Counted from the stretch's first letter, positions 46,923-57,121 are shown. The stretch is DNA of 64,000 bases from Deltaproteobacteria bacterium (GCA_013349295.1 DUZW01000002.1:1-64000); one strand, 5' to 3'. The notes: generated by a model from the letters alone, not told the origin. Translations and numbers: made by a program.

Positions 46923-47900
46923 TTAGTACGTTGCCGCAGGTTCCTTGTACATGGACTCGGCCTGCGAAACAAACTGGTCGAAAACCTCGCGGACTGTGAG
47001 GATTTCTTTGATTTTAAAGACATTTTCGCCGGAAAAAACAAGACCGTCTTCCATGTTGCCCTCGCAGGCAGCAGTGAGTCGATCGCTGATGCAATAAACG
47101 TGATCGCATTTTTTCAGGCATTTGTATTTGCATTCCTTGGCCTTAAGGTCTGCCTGACTCAGCAGCTTTTCCACAAAGGGCGTCTTGATGGCCCGGCCAG
47201 GCAAGCCCACCGGAGACTTGATCAGGGCAATGTCTTCCTTGTGGGCGTGGAGCATGGCCTGCTTGAAGCTTTCCGCCACCGAACATTCCTTGGTGAGGAC
47301 AAAGCGGGTGGCGATCTGGACGCCGTCCGCCCCGAACTTGTCCATCATTTCCGCCATTTCAAAGCCGTTGGTTATACCGCCAGCCGCGATCAGAGGCACC
47401 TTTTTCACCACCTTGCGGATCTCGGGAAAGAGCTCCCGCAAGGGAACGTTGGTGCCCAAATGGCCACCGGCCTCCTTGGCCTCGACCACAATTGCCGAGG
47501 CGCCCAGTTTCTCAGCCAGCATGGCAAAAGAGGGCGAGGAGACGATGGAGACGATGGGGGTGTTGGTTTCCTTGCCGATCTTGAAGATATCCCGTGAAAA
47601 ACCGGCGCCGGTGACGATCATGTCCACTCCGGCTTCGATGGAGCCCTGTACCAGACTATAGAAATTTTTCATGGCGAACATGATGTTCACCGCGATGATT
47701 CCCTTGGTTGCAGCCTTGGCCTTGCGGATATCGGCCTGGAGCTCTTCCACCGGAATGGCCGATCCGCCGATGGTGCCGATCCCGCCGCACTCGGCTACGG
47801 GAATGGCCAAGGCCGAGGTGGATACACGGATGGACATGCCTCCCTGAACAAGGGGTACCTGGGCGGTGAACTTGCCGATGGTAAGGGGGGGTAGCTTCAT
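46923..47900 (-). CDS. Nitronate monooxygenase-like FMN protein
   Basis: A 325-residue TIM-barrel flavoprotein: LVQGGMSIRVSTSALAIPVAE at the N-terminus, GGHLG and AAGGITNG motifs for FMN. The C-terminal Cys cluster CKYKCLKKCDHVYC is not part of classic nitronate monooxygenase and is common in anaerobes' FabK-like relatives. Oxidation of alkyl nitronates or an enoyl-reductase role are both possible. Starts with GGAG 12 nt upstream. Confidence 0.8.
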   Translation of the reverse strand: MKLPPLTIGKFTAQVPLVQGGMSIRVSTSALAIPVAECGGIGTIGGSAIPVEELQADIRKAKAATKGIIAVNIMFAMKNFYSLVQGSIEAGVDMIVTGAGFSRDIFKIGKETNTPIVSIVSSPSFAMLAEKLGASAIVVEAKEAGGHLGTNVPLRELFPEIRKVVKKVPLIAAGGITNGFEMAEMMDKFGADGVQIATRFVLTKECSVAESFKQAMLHAHKEDIALIKSPVGLPGRAIKTPFVEKLLSQADLKAKECKYKCLKKCDHVYCISDRLTAACEGNMEDGLVFSGENVFKIKEILTVREVFDQFVSQAESMYKEPAATY

Positions 47901-48332
47901 GAATATATGGTACTCCGTTTAAATTTTGGGGCCAGTACGAATCAACCGGTACTGTGAATATTTCGTTGCTGCCCCTTATGCCGGACACAATTTTTTGTTT
48001 GCTACGGGGTATTGCTGAACAATGGCCAAGGACGAATGAGCAAGTATGCTTTTTTTCGTTTTTTTTGTCAAGAAAACCTGGTGGCTTCGCAAAATAAGGA
48101 AAAAAGTCACCTGTCCGCGATCCAACACCAAAAAGTTACAGCAGCGTAGCGGCAACCCTTGCAGGCGCAGCTTGCTGCGATTTCAACAAACATTCCAGAC
48201 AAAAAGAAGATTTTTTGCCTTTTTTACCGGTTTCTGGTTTAAACATATAAAATAGGTGCGCTGTGGCGCGAAGATGTACCCGATTTTGATTCTTCTCCGC
48301 AACATATATATGCGCGGATCAGGAAATCTTGC
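47901..48332. other. Intergenic region, 432 nt
   Basis: It separates the minus-strand flavoprotein from the plus-strand HAD gene and must hold both promoters. Contains one copy of the dispersed motif GCTGCGATTTCAAC at about 48173-48187. CAGCGTAGCGGCAACCC at about 48142-48158 resembles CAGCGAAGCGGCAACCCC upstream of the ppx gene (about 54380-54397). No gene is visible. Confidence 0.4.
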
Positions 48333-48914
48333 ATGCATATTCACCCAAGCCGGATCGGCTTTGACATAGACGGCGTGGTTGCCGACACCATGGAGGCCTT
48401 TATCCGTATGGCCCTGACCGACTATGGGGCCAGGGTGCTGCCGGAGGAGATCACCGAGTTTCAGGTGGAGGATTGCCTGGACCTTGATGCGTCCGTGGTG
48501 GAGGATATTTTCGGGCGCCTGCTGGAAGAACCCATTGCCTGCGGGTTGCGACTGATGAGCCATGCCCGTCAGGTCCTTACCGAATTCGCCGAACATGGCC
48601 CCCTCACCTTCATTACGGCCCGACCACAAAAAAAACCCATCGCCCGCTGGCTGAAAAAAGAACTGGGTCCACAGGTTTACGGACGGGTGCGGCTGGTGGC
48701 CACCGGCGAGCACGACACCAAGGCCGCTCACATAAAAGAAATGGGATTGGCTTTTTTTGTGGATGACCGGGCCCAGACCTGTCTGCAGCTTGCCCGAGAA
48801 GAGGGCATTCAACCCATTGTCTATCGCCAGCCCTGGAACCAGGGCAAGCATGCGCTGCCGGAGGTGGAGAGCTGGCACACCATCCACGCCCTGTGTCTTG
48901 GCGAGTCCGCATGA
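48333..48914 (+). CDS. HAD-superfamily phosphatase, 5'-nucleotidase-like
   Basis: 193 residues. The nucleophile motif is [10 protein letters not shown] (DxD), with ITARP and VDDRAQT as later HAD motifs. Resembles the deoxyribonucleotidase NT5C type. It overlaps the Nudix gene by 4 nt (ATGA), so the two may act together on nucleotides. Confidence 0.82.
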   Translation: MHIHPSRIGFDIDGVVADTMEAFIRMALTDYGARVLPEEITEFQVEDCLDLDASVVEDIFGRLLEEPIACGLRLMSHARQVLTEFAEHGPLTFITARPQKKPIARWLKKELGPQVYGRVRLVATGEHDTKAAHIKEMGLAFFVDDRAQTCLQLAREEGIQPIVYRQPWNQGKHALPEVESWHTIHALCLGESA

Positions 48915-49378
48915 TGAGCCAATGCTCCGCTTGCGGCCAAACGATACCGGCGTACAGAAATCCGGTGCCGACGGTGGATATAATTATCGCCCTTGACGGC
49001 GGTATTGTCTTGGTGAAACGTAAAAATCCGCCTTGTGCCTGGGCCTTGCCCGGCGGGTTTGTGGATTACGGGGAGTCGCTGGAACAGGCGGCGGTGCGTG
49101 AAGCCCTAGAAGAAACCGGGCTGCATGTTAGGCTTGACCGCCAGTTTCACACCTATTCCGAGCCGGATCGTGACCCCCGGCAACATACGGTGAGTACGGT
49201 TTTTCTTGCCACGGCGGAAGGAGCGCCCATGGCCGGCGATGACGCGGCCGAAGTTGCGATCTTCACCGAAGAATCGCTGCCGGCGCTGGCCTTTGACCAC
49301 TCAAGAATTCTGGAGGATTATTTTGCTGCACAACGAGCTGGCGCCCGAAATGAATACCCGCATCCTGCTGGTGGATGA
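48911..49378 (+). CDS. Nudix hydrolase with N-terminal zinc-ribbon-like segment
   Basis: 155 residues. The Nudix box is [20 protein letters not shown], then ETGL, complete with REx2EE. The N-terminal [14 protein letters not shown] resembles the half zinc ribbon of NudC/ADP-ribose pyrophosphatase-type proteins. Substrate not deducible. Its 3' end overlaps the diguanylate cyclase start by 29 nt. Confidence 0.88.
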   Translation: MMSQCSACGQTIPAYRNPVPTVDIIIALDGGIVLVKRKNPPCAWALPGGFVDYGESLEQAAVREALEETGLHVRLDRQFHTYSEPDRDPRQHTVSTVFLATAEGAPMAGDDAAEVAIFTEESLPALAFDHSRILEDYFAAQRAGARNEYPHPAGG

Positions 49379-50276
49379 CGATCCTTTCATCCTTGCCATG
49401 TTAGAATCTTCCATGACCGCCCTTGGCCATGCGTTTGATACGGCAGAGGATGGCGAGGTCGCCAAGGACAAACTCAAGCAGGGGGATTTTACCCTGGTCC
49501 TCACCGACCTGACCATGCCGCGCTGCGACGGCATGCAGCTGCTGAAGCATATCAAGGATGAATACCCCCAGATCGAGGTCATCGTTATCACCGGACATGC
49601 CGAGATTCATGGCTATACCGATGTTATCAGAGCCGGGGCCAGCGATTTCATCTCCAAACCCTTCGGCTTGGATGAACTTGAGGCCAAGGTCCGTCGGGTG
49701 ATCCGCGAGCAGACCCTGATCAGAAAGCTCGAGCATCTTTCCATGTGCGACATGCTTACCAATCTTTATAACCGTCGCGCCTTTGAGCTAAAACTGCACG
49801 AGGAGATACCACGGGCGCACAGGCAAGGATATCCGGTTTTTCTCGCCCTTCTTGATGTGGACCGTTTCAAGGAATATAATGATCATTTTGGCCATCAGGC
49901 CGGGGATCAGGTTTTGCAGGAGATCGGCAGAATTTTGGTGCAGTGCACCAGGGAGAATGTCGATTGGTGTTTTCGGTTCGGCGGCGACGAGTTCGCCATC
50001 ATCATTCCTTACGCCACCGTGGCTCAGGTTGAGCAGATTGCCGACCGGATCCAAGAGCGGTACGGGCACGGGTCCCGCTACGCCTCGACCAGTCTCACCG
50101 TCGGCCTGGCCCAGTTCCTCCGACGACCGGAGAATTCATGGCCGGAGGATATTGCCGAACTGGTGGCCAGAGCCGACAAGGCACTGTATGCCGGCAAGGA
50201 GCAAGGGGGCAATCGGGTGATTGCCGACCCCTCCTTGGCGTGTCCTGCAAAATTATCCCCCACCGAGGATCACTGA
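49350..50276 (+). CDS. Response regulator with GGDEF diguanylate cyclase domain
   Basis: 308 residues. Receiver with D53 in [11 protein letters not shown] and K in ISKPF; then GGDEF at about 211-215 (RFGGDEFAI). The RxxD inhibitory site 5 residues upstream of GGDEF is absent (RENVDWCF), so product inhibition may be weak. The ATG at 49350 lies inside the Nudix gene. Makes c-di-GMP when phosphorylated. Confidence 0.9.
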   Translation: MNTRILLVDDDPFILAMLESSMTALGHAFDTAEDGEVAKDKLKQGDFTLVLTDLTMPRCDGMQLLKHIKDEYPQIEVIVITGHAEIHGYTDVIRAGASDFISKPFGLDELEAKVRRVIREQTLIRKLEHLSMCDMLTNLYNRRAFELKLHEEIPRAHRQGYPVFLALLDVDRFKEYNDHFGHQAGDQVLQEIGRILVQCTRENVDWCFRFGGDEFAIIIPYATVAQVEQIADRIQERYGHGSRYASTSLTVGLAQFLRRPENSWPEDIAELVARADKALYAGKEQGGNRVIADPSLACPAKLSPTEDH

Positions 50277-50505
50277 ATCGGTAAAAAAATCCACCATCCA
50301 GAAGATTTTTCAATCAAGACCCACGCCACCCCACCCCAGTTGAATCATTAAATCCCTTTTCTTTCAACTGGTTATGCCACACTTTTACCAGTACTGCCCG
50401 CCGTGCTTTCCTCGGGATTCCGCTCCCCTCGCCGCAGATAAAAAGTTTGTATTTGCCCATATTCTCTGGTATATAGGCTCGATCTATTAAAGGAGGATTG
50501 TTTCC

Positions 50506-52224
50506 ATGGCAAAAAGCACAACAGCAACCACAACGAAGTCCGATGTCAATGTAGAGGAAATGAGCTTTGCCCAGCTTTTCGAGCAAAGTCTCAAGGTGGC
50601 GGAGGTGGGTGAAGTCGTATCCGGCACCGTTATCGCCCTAACCAACGATTATGTCGTAGTGGATATCGGCGACAAATCGGAAAGTGATATTCACTGTTCC
50701 GAATTCAAAAACGAAAATGGCGAAATAGAGGTCAAGGTTGGCGACATTTTTGACGTTTTCGTGGAGAAGCGGGAGGCCGAAGGCGGCCTGAAGCTCTCGC
50801 GCGAGAAAGCCATCGGCATCAAGGTATGGGAAGACATCGCCAAGATCCAGGAAGCGGACGGCACCATCTCGGGCCGGATCGACAACCGGGTCAAGGGTGG
50901 CCTTTCCGTCGATATCGGCGTTCCTGCCTTCCTGCCTTACTCTCAGATCGATCTCCGACCGGTCAAGGATTTGGACAGCCTCATCGGCCAGACCTTTGAG
51001 TTCAAGGTCCTTAAATATAACCGCAAACGCAACAATGTGGTGATCTCCCGCCGCGCCATCCTGGAAGACGAGCGCAAGAAGCTGCGGGAAGATATGCAGT
51101 CCAATCTGGTGGAAGGCCAGGTGGTTACCGGCACCATCACCAATATCACCGATTACGGGGTCTTTATCGACCTGGGCGGCATGGACGGTCTCTGTCACAT
51201 CACCGATCTTTCCTGGGGCCGTGTTTCCCATCCCTCCAAGCTGTTCAAGGTGGGCGAGGATGTACAGGTCAAGATTCTCAAGTACGACCGCGAAAACGAC
51301 AAGGTTTCCCTTGGCGTCAAACAGCTCAAGGAAGATCCCTGGGCCACCGTACAGGAGCGCTACCCCATCGGCGCCAAGGCCATGGGTAAAGTGGTCAGCA
51401 TCACCGACTATGGGGTGTTCGCCGAATTGGAAGAAGGCGTTGAGGGGTTGATTCACGTTTCAGAGATGTCCTGGTCCAAGAAGACCCGGCATCCGTCCAA
51501 GATTGTCGGCGTTGGTGAAGCGGCCGAGGTGGTCATTCTCAACATCGACGTGGATGCAAAACGCATCTCCTTGGGCATGAAACAGTTACAGCCCAATCCT
51601 TGGGATCTGGTCAGCGAGAATTATCCTGTGGGCTCCATCATCGAGGGCAAGATCAAGAACATCACCGACTTCGGCGTCTTCATCGGCATCGAGGAAGGAA
51701 TCGATGGCTTGATTCATGTTTCCGACCTCTCCTGGACCGAGCGGATCAAGCATCCTTCCGAGAAATACGCCAAGGGTGAAACCATCCAGGCCGTGGTTCT
51801 CAAGATCGACCGCGAGAACGAGCGCTTCTCTCTCGGCGTCAAGCAGCTTGAGCCTGATCCCTGGCAGGCCGCCATCGAGAAATATCCGGTGGGCGCCACC
51901 GTTCAAGGCAAGATCACCAATGTAACCGAGTTCGGCATCTTCGTTGAAGTTGAAGAGGGTATCGAAGGGTTGATCCATGTTTCCGAGATCAGCAAGGACA
52001 AGGTTTCCACCCCGGTTGGCCTGTACAACGCAGGTGATACCGTGGAGGCAAAGGTGATCAATGTTTCCGCCAAGGACCGCAAAATCGGCCTCTCCATCAA
52101 GGCATTGACCGATGATTCCGGCGAAGGCTCCTACGAGGAGTACAAGCAGAAGCAGGCCAAGAGTGGTCCGTCCACCATTGGCGATCTTTTGAAGGAAGAG
52201 ATGGACAATAAAGCCCAGGAGTAG
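50506..52224 (+). CDS. rpsA: 30S ribosomal protein S1
   Basis: 572 residues with six S1 RNA-binding domains: about 35-103, 118-185, 203-272, 290-360, 375-447 and 462-530. The first two are the diverged ribosome-docking domains; the others carry the canonical ITDYGVFIDL / TDFGVFIGI type motif. Full-length S1, needed for mRNA recruitment to the ribosome. AAAGGAGG upstream of the start. Confidence 0.97.
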   Translation: MAKSTTATTTKSDVNVEEMSFAQLFEQSLKVAEVGEVVSGTVIALTNDYVVVDIGDKSESDIHCSEFKNENGEIEVKVGDIFDVFVEKREAEGGLKLSREKAIGIKVWEDIAKIQEADGTISGRIDNRVKGGLSVDIGVPAFLPYSQIDLRPVKDLDSLIGQTFEFKVLKYNRKRNNVVISRRAILEDERKKLREDMQSNLVEGQVVTGTITNITDYGVFIDLGGMDGLCHITDLSWGRVSHPSKLFKVGEDVQVKILKYDRENDKVSLGVKQLKEDPWATVQERYPIGAKAMGKVVSITDYGVFAELEEGVEGLIHVSEMSWSKKTRHPSKIVGVGEAAEVVILNIDVDAKRISLGMKQLQPNPWDLVSENYPVGSIIEGKIKNITDFGVFIGIEEGIDGLIHVSDLSWTERIKHPSEKYAKGETIQAVVLKIDRENERFSLGVKQLEPDPWQAAIEKYPVGATVQGKITNVTEFGIFVEVEEGIEGLIHVSEISKDKVSTPVGLYNAGDTVEAKVINVSAKDRKIGLSIKALTDDSGEGSYEEYKQKQAKSGPSTIGDLLKEEMDNKAQE

Positions 52225-52230
52225 CTGACG

Positions 52231-52366
52231 GAAGGCGTCGTTCCAGATGTTGAGCAGCCGGAACGACGCCTAACCGGCGCCACTGCCAACGGTATAAGGA
52301 GCCGGCTCCGTGTTAACGGCGACGATATAGTCGGGAAAGGACAGATTGTTTCGTAACGGCTCCTAA
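52231..52366. repeat. Hairpin plus repeat element between rpsA and sppA
   Basis: AGGCGTCGTTCC / GGAACGACGCCT (52238-52272) forms a long stem without a T run. It is followed by an AGGAGCCGGCTCCG palindrome and TTTCGTAACGGCTCCTAA (about 52349-52366), the same dispersed element as at 10069 and 37906. Confidence 0.6.
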
Positions 52367-52386
52367 ATTTTTATTCCAGGTTTGTC

Positions 52387-53307
52387 ATGTCACAAGGGTT
52401 ATTCCGCCACAAGCATCCGGTCCTCACGGGATTATTGGTCCTGGGGGGCATCATGCTGTTCTTCTGGGGCGGAATAACCTTTTTTATTACCAGCCTTGCC
52501 AATCCTTCCAAGTCCGAGCTTTTCCTTAAGGAAGGAATTGGAGTTATCGATATTAAAGGCGTTATCCTCGAATCCGAGGAAACCCTTGAAAATATGGTGG
52601 CTTTTCGGGAAGAGCCCAAAATAAAAGCCATCGTCCTGAGGATTGACAGCCCTGGCGGGGCAGTGGGCGCTTCCCAGGAGATTTATGATGAGGTCCGGCG
52701 GACCTGCGACGTCAAGCCGGTGGTCGCCTCCATGGGTTCGGTGGCTGCTTCGGGTGGCTTATATGTTTCCCTTGGCGCCACCAAGATTGTCGCCAACCCT
52801 GGAACCCTGACCGGCAGCATGGGGGTAATCCTCAAGTTTGCCAATCTCGAAGGGTTGTTTGAGAAGATAGGTTACAAAAACGAAGTGGTTAAAAGCGGCA
52901 GGCTGAAAGATATCGGTTCTCCGTCCCGACCCATGACCGGTGAAGAGCGGCTGATGCTCCAGGGCATGATCGATATCGTCCAGAGCCAGTTTGTCCAAGC
53001 CGTTGCCGAAAGTCGATCCCTGCCCGCTGCGGAGGTGAGAAAGATTGCCGATGGCCGTATTTTTTCCGGTCAACAGGCCAAGGAATACGGCCTGGTTGAT
53101 CAGATGGGCAATTTCAGGGACGCAGTCATGTTGGCCGCCGACCTGGCCGGACTGAAGGGTGAGAAGACGCCGGAACTTATCTATCCCAAGGGAGAAGATT
53201 TTTCTTTTCTGCGGCTGATGACCGGTAAAAAAAATGAATCGCTATTACAGCAGACAGGTTTATCCGGTCCTATTCTGGCCTATGAATGGACCGGGACCTT
53301 GCGATAG
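52387..53307 (+). CDS. sppA: Signal peptide peptidase SppA
   Basis: A 306-residue membrane serine protease of the S49 family, one N-terminal helix (about 12-34). The catalytic Ser is in MGSVAASGGLY and the Lys in VVKSGRLKDIGSPSR. It degrades cleaved signal peptides in the membrane. It sits between rpsA and a nucleoid protein gene. Confidence 0.93.
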   Translation: MSQGLFRHKHPVLTGLLVLGGIMLFFWGGITFFITSLANPSKSELFLKEGIGVIDIKGVILESEETLENMVAFREEPKIKAIVLRIDSPGGAVGASQEIYDEVRRTCDVKPVVASMGSVAASGGLYVSLGATKIVANPGTLTGSMGVILKFANLEGLFEKIGYKNEVVKSGRLKDIGSPSRPMTGEERLMLQGMIDIVQSQFVQAVAESRSLPAAEVRKIADGRIFSGQQAKEYGLVDQMGNFRDAVMLAADLAGLKGEKTPELIYPKGEDFSFLRLMTGKKNESLLQQTGLSGPILAYEWTGTLR

Positions 53308-53321
53308 GAGTGTATCAAACG

Positions 53322-53609
53322 ATGTTGAAAAGGGATTTAGTAAATGCGGTGGCTGAAGAGATGGGCGCGTATCTGAAAAAAGATGTGAGCCAAGCCGTTG
53401 ATATCATGCTGGACACCATTGTTGAGGCCCTGGCCGAGGACCGGCGCGTCGAGATCCGCGGCTTCGGCAGTTTTTCCGTGCGTCAGCGCAAGGCGAGGAC
53501 AACCAAGAACCCCAGGACCGGCAAGGTCATGAAGATTACCTCCCGCAAAAATCTCCATTTCACCATGAGTAAATCGCTGAAAGACGCTCTGATCCAGAAC
53601 GGGAAGTAA
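53322..53609 (+). CDS. HU/IHF family DNA-binding protein (IHF beta-like)
   Basis: 95 residues. The beta-ribbon arm with the family motif RVEIRGFGSFSVRQRKART and NPRTGK. It resembles IHF beta more than HU because of the RGFGSF and the rpsA-proximal location known from ihfB. The start ATG 53322 is 15 nt after sppA, with TAGGAG upstream. The alpha partner is elsewhere. Confidence 0.88.
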   Translation: MLKRDLVNAVAEEMGAYLKKDVSQAVDIMLDTIVEALAEDRRVEIRGFGSFSVRQRKARTTKNPRTGKVMKITSRKNLHFTMSKSLKDALIQNGK

Positions 53610-53637
53610 ACGAGGGCCAGGCCTTTCGGGTCGACCT

Positions 53638-54249
53638 TCAGAAGTAATGGCTGGTTTCACCCTTGCCTTGACGCAGCACCTCAGGCGTTTCGCCGATAAG
53701 CGACACCACGGATGATGGTTCAGGGTACACCGTGCCCCCATCGATGATGATATCCACCTGACGACCGAACCGTGCCTCGATTTCAAAGGCCTCGCTCATC
53801 GGCGGATCTTCTGGGTTTTGAATGGCGCTGGTATTGAGCATCGGGTTGCCCAGGGCTTCGATGAGCGCCAAACAGATGGTGTTGTCCGGCACCCTGATCC
53901 CCACGGTTTTTTGCCGGGAGAGCATGATTTTCGGCACCAGCTTAGCCGCCTGCAGGATAAAGGTGTAGGGGCCCGGCAGATCTTTTTTCATGATCCTGTA
54001 GCTTGTGTTGGAAACATGGCAATAGGTGCTGACGTTTTTGAGGCTTGAGCACATGAAGCTGAAAGGCTGGTGTATCGGCCTCTTTTTTATTTGATGGATC
54101 CGCTTGATCGCCTTCTGATTAAACATGTCGCAACCGATGCCGTAAACGGTATCAGTGGGATAGCAGATTACCGCACCTTTGCGCATGGCCTCCGCCGCCT
54201 GTTGGATCAGGCGCGGCTGCGGGTTGTCAGGATTGATGGCAAGTATCAC
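53638..54249 (-). CDS. YrdC/Sua5-family protein (YciO-like)
   Basis: 203 residues with KR-type nucleotide motif VICYPTDTVYGIGCDMFN, and SRQKTVGIRVPDN. The family includes L-threonylcarbamoyladenylate synthase (TsaC/Sua5) for tRNA t6A; the length and PTDTVYGIG variant suggest the YciO branch, whose function is less certain. Start is GTG (54249) with AAAGGAT upstream. Confidence 0.85.
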   Translation of the reverse strand: MILAINPDNPQPRLIQQAAEAMRKGAVICYPTDTVYGIGCDMFNQKAIKRIHQIKKRPIHQPFSFMCSSLKNVSTYCHVSNTSYRIMKKDLPGPYTFILQAAKLVPKIMLSRQKTVGIRVPDNTICLALIEALGNPMLNTSAIQNPEDPPMSEAFEIEARFGRQVDIIIDGGTVYPEPSSVVSLIGETPEVLRQGKGETSHYF

Positions 54250-54410
54250 GGTGCGATCCTTTTTGCTGGGATAAGAAGTGATTTTCAGAAGATCAGGGGC
54301 CGCTCTTGCTGATTAAATGGCTAACCCCTTAAGTCGATTGAATTTCTTTTTATTGTACGGCAGGTTCCGGCAAAAGGCAACAGCGAAGCGGCAACCCCAG
54401 GGAAACGGCG

Positions 54411-55334
54411 ATGATCAGAGCCTGTGGCATTGATATCGGGAGCAACAGCTTCCGATTGCTGGTGGCTGAAGTGCGAGAGGGCCGCCTGTACCCTCTGGCC
54501 CACGATCTTGTGACGGTCCGGCTGGGTGAGGGGCTTGGCCTTAGCGGCAGACTAGCGCCTCAAGCCGTGCTACGGGCCGAAGCTGCCCTGACCCGTTTTG
54601 TTGAAACGATGGATGCGTACCGACCGGAGTGCGTGCGAGCCTGCGCCACCCACGCAGTTCGGGTCGCCGGCAACAAAGATGATTTTCTCCAGAGGATCAA
54701 GGAACAAACCGGACTCCGCATCGAGGTGCTTTCCGGCGAAGAGGAAGCGCGCCTCGCTTTGTCCGGAGTACTTTCCGCCCTGCCGGAAGATCGGCGTCGA
54801 TACCCCCTGTTTTTGGCGGATGTGGGCGGGGGCAGTACTGAAATTATTCTGCAGGTCACGGCCCGGAGCGAACCCCGACTGATAAGCCTGCCCTTGGGCG
54901 CAGTCGGCTTGACCGAGGAATTCGGTGCGGATCATGAGGCCATGTGCGAGAAGATCAGGATGACATTCGCCCCGGCTCTTCGAAGTTTCACCGTGGGGGA
55001 TATGGTGGGGCACACCTCTCTTCTGGTGGCCTCCGGCGGGACAGTTACCAGTCTTGCCGCTCTCGCTCTTGGGCTGGACCGGTATGATGCACAACGGGTT
55101 CAGAATTTTAATTTGGACCCTGCAACGCTGCACAGTCTGTATGCCGGTCTGGTCGCTCTTTCGCCGAGGGATCGCAATGATCTCCCTGGTCTGAGCGACG
55201 GACGCGGGGAGATCATCGTTGCCGGAGCGATAATATTGCAGGAGTTGCGGCAGGCTTTGGCCAGCCCCTCCCTGCTGGTAAGCGATGCCGGATTACTGGA
55301 GGGCATTCTCCTGAGCGGGGCAGCAGACAGCTGA
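54411..55334 (+). CDS. Ppx/GppA phosphatase
   Basis: A 307-residue ASKHA-fold enzyme. The ATP-type motifs are GIDIGSNSFRLLVAE and LADVGGGSTEI. It hydrolyses polyphosphate or pppGpp. Only the N-terminal two-lobe part is present; it lacks the C-terminal HD domain of E. coli Ppx, like GppA-short forms. The substrate is open. Confidence 0.88.
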   Translation: MIRACGIDIGSNSFRLLVAEVREGRLYPLAHDLVTVRLGEGLGLSGRLAPQAVLRAEAALTRFVETMDAYRPECVRACATHAVRVAGNKDDFLQRIKEQTGLRIEVLSGEEEARLALSGVLSALPEDRRRYPLFLADVGGGSTEIILQVTARSEPRLISLPLGAVGLTEEFGADHEAMCEKIRMTFAPALRSFTVGDMVGHTSLLVASGGTVTSLAALALGLDRYDAQRVQNFNLDPATLHSLYAGLVALSPRDRNDLPGLSDGRGEIIVAGAIILQELRQALASPSLLVSDAGLLEGILLSGAADS

Positions 55335-55384
55335 ACTTACCGGCAAAAGCCCGGCTGTTGATGCGCTTCTCAGCAAACTCCTCA

Positions 55385-55413
55385 TTGACCTCCGGATTGA
55401 AAGTTTTTTATAG
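55385..55413 (+). promoter_or_regulatory. Candidate guaB promoter
   Basis: TTGACC (55385-55390), 17-nt spacer, TTATAG (55408-55413), 114 nt upstream of the guaB start. The leader is long but no purine riboswitch core is visible. Confidence 0.5.
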
Positions 55414-55526
55414 TGAATACTCTACGTTTTTTTTGCCACCTGTTTTGGGATGGCTTTGTGTATCTCAGGTCGCCTTGGCAAGCGAGGCGCATCACCCGCC
55501 ATAATTTTTTTTGAGGGAGTCCGCTG

Positions 55527-56987
55527 ATGTCACTCGAGACAATCGAACATGCCTATACCTTTGACGACCTGCTCCTGGTGCCTGCCGCATCCGAAGTGCT
55601 GCCCAACGAAGTAAGTCTCGCCACGATGCTGACCAAGTCGATCACCCTGAACATTCCCTTGGTCAGCGCGGCCATGGACACGGTTACCGAGCATCGCGCC
55701 GCCATAACCATGGCAAGGGAGGGCGGGATCGGGATTATCCATAAGAATATGAGCGTGGAAGAACAGATCCGCGAGGTCCGCAAGGTCAAAAAGTCCGAGT
55801 CGGGCATGGTCATTGATCCGATCACGGTAAACGATGCCCAGACCGTGCGGGAGGTAAACGAGATCATGCGCAACTACCGGATCTCCGGAGTGCCGGTTCT
55901 GCAGGGCACCAAGCTGGTAGGCATTGTCACCAACCGTGATCTTCGCTTTGTTTCCGACGAGGATCTGCTGGTCCGGGAGGTCATGACCAGCAAGAATCTG
56001 GTAACCGCCAAGGCCGGCATCACCTTGGAGCAATCCAAGGCCCTCCTCCATGAACACCGGATCGAAAAACTCCTGGTGGTGGATGACGAGGGCAATCTCC
56101 AGGGGTTGATCACCATCAAGGACATTGAGAAGGTGAGAAAGTACCCCCATGCCGCCAAGGATGACCTGGGCAGGTTGCGGGTGGGCGCAGCCATCGGAGT
56201 AAATTCTTCTTTGGAACATGTGGAAAAATTGATCAGCGTGGGGGTGGATGTGGTGGTTCTCGATTCCGCCCACGGCCATTCCCGCAATATCCTCAACGCC
56301 CTGACCCGGATCAAGGACGCTTTTCCCGAGCTTCAGGTCATCGCCGGGAACGTGGCCACGGCGGAAGGAGCCGAGGCCCTGATTCGGGCGGGTGCCGATT
56401 GCGTCAAGGTAGGGGTCGGACCCGGTTCCATCTGCACCACCCGCATCGTGGCCGGGGTCGGAGTGCCGCAGATGTCCGCGATCCACAACTGTTCCAAGGC
56501 GGCGGAAAAATTCGGCGTGCCGGTGATTGCCGACGGCGGGATCAAATACTCCGGCGAGATCGCCAAGGCCATCGGCATCGGAGCCAGGGTGGTGATGATC
56601 GGCAGCCTTTTTGCCGGTACCGACGAATCCCCCGGCGAGACCTTCCTCTACCAGGGCCGGACTTATAAGGGCTACAGGGGCATGGGCTCTCTCGGCGCCA
56701 TGAAGCAGGGCTCCAGCGACCGTTACTTCCAGGAAGGGGTGGAAAGCCAGGCCAAATACGTTCCGGAGGGGATCGAAGGCAAGGTGCCCTACCGGGGGCC
56801 GCTCTCCGATATGATCTATCAGCTCATGGGCGGTCTGCGCTCCGGCATGGGTTATCTGGGCGCGGCCACCATCGAGGAGCTGCGGCAAAAGGCGAGGTTT
56901 GTCAAGATCACCGCTGCGGGACTCAAGGAAAGCCATGTCCACGATGTGATCATCACCAAAGAGGCCCCGAATTATCGGTTGGGGTAG
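55527..56987 (+). CDS. guaB: Inosine-5'-monophosphate dehydrogenase
   Basis: A 486-residue enzyme for the committed step of GMP synthesis. TIM barrel with [19 protein letters not shown] (catalytic Cys), two CBS domains inserted (about 95-205: [23 protein letters not shown] region), and [11 protein letters not shown] plus the flap. Start ATG after TGAGGGAG. It is separated from guaA by 134 nt with an inverted repeat. Confidence 0.96.
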   Translation: MSLETIEHAYTFDDLLLVPAASEVLPNEVSLATMLTKSITLNIPLVSAAMDTVTEHRAAITMAREGGIGIIHKNMSVEEQIREVRKVKKSESGMVIDPITVNDAQTVREVNEIMRNYRISGVPVLQGTKLVGIVTNRDLRFVSDEDLLVREVMTSKNLVTAKAGITLEQSKALLHEHRIEKLLVVDDEGNLQGLITIKDIEKVRKYPHAAKDDLGRLRVGAAIGVNSSLEHVEKLISVGVDVVVLDSAHGHSRNILNALTRIKDAFPELQVIAGNVATAEGAEALIRAGADCVKVGVGPGSICTTRIVAGVGVPQMSAIHNCSKAAEKFGVPVIADGGIKYSGEIAKAIGIGARVVMIGSLFAGTDESPGETFLYQGRTYKGYRGMGSLGAMKQGSSDRYFQEGVESQAKYVPEGIEGKVPYRGPLSDMIYQLMGGLRSGMGYLGAATIEELRQKARFVKITAAGLKESHVHDVIITKEAPNYRLG

Positions 56988-56992
56988 CGAGA

Positions 56993-57084
56993 GTGAAAAA
57001 TGAAAAGTGCATAATGAAAAGTTATGAATGCAAAGAGCAGCGCATGCATGGCGGAGGAATTTTCCCTCACTTTTCATTTTTCAC
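56993..57084. repeat. Perfect 17-bp inverted repeat between guaB and guaA
   Basis: GTGAAAAATGAAAAGTG (56993-57009) and CACTTTTCATTTTTCAC (57068-57084) are exact reverse complements, 58 nt apart. The pairing lies about 40 nt upstream of the guaA start. It is a mobile-type repeat or a regulator of guaA; AAGTGAAAAATG-type repeats are found in other genomes, but I could not check their distribution. Confidence 0.7.
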
Positions 57085-57121
57085 TTTTAACTTTTAATTA
57101 TTTTCACCAAAGGTGAAAAAA

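Noticed and set aside
46923-47900. FabK (enoyl-ACP reductase) assignment
   Set aside because: The fold is shared with nitronate monooxygenase and no fatty-acid synthesis genes are adjacent; kept as a family-level call.
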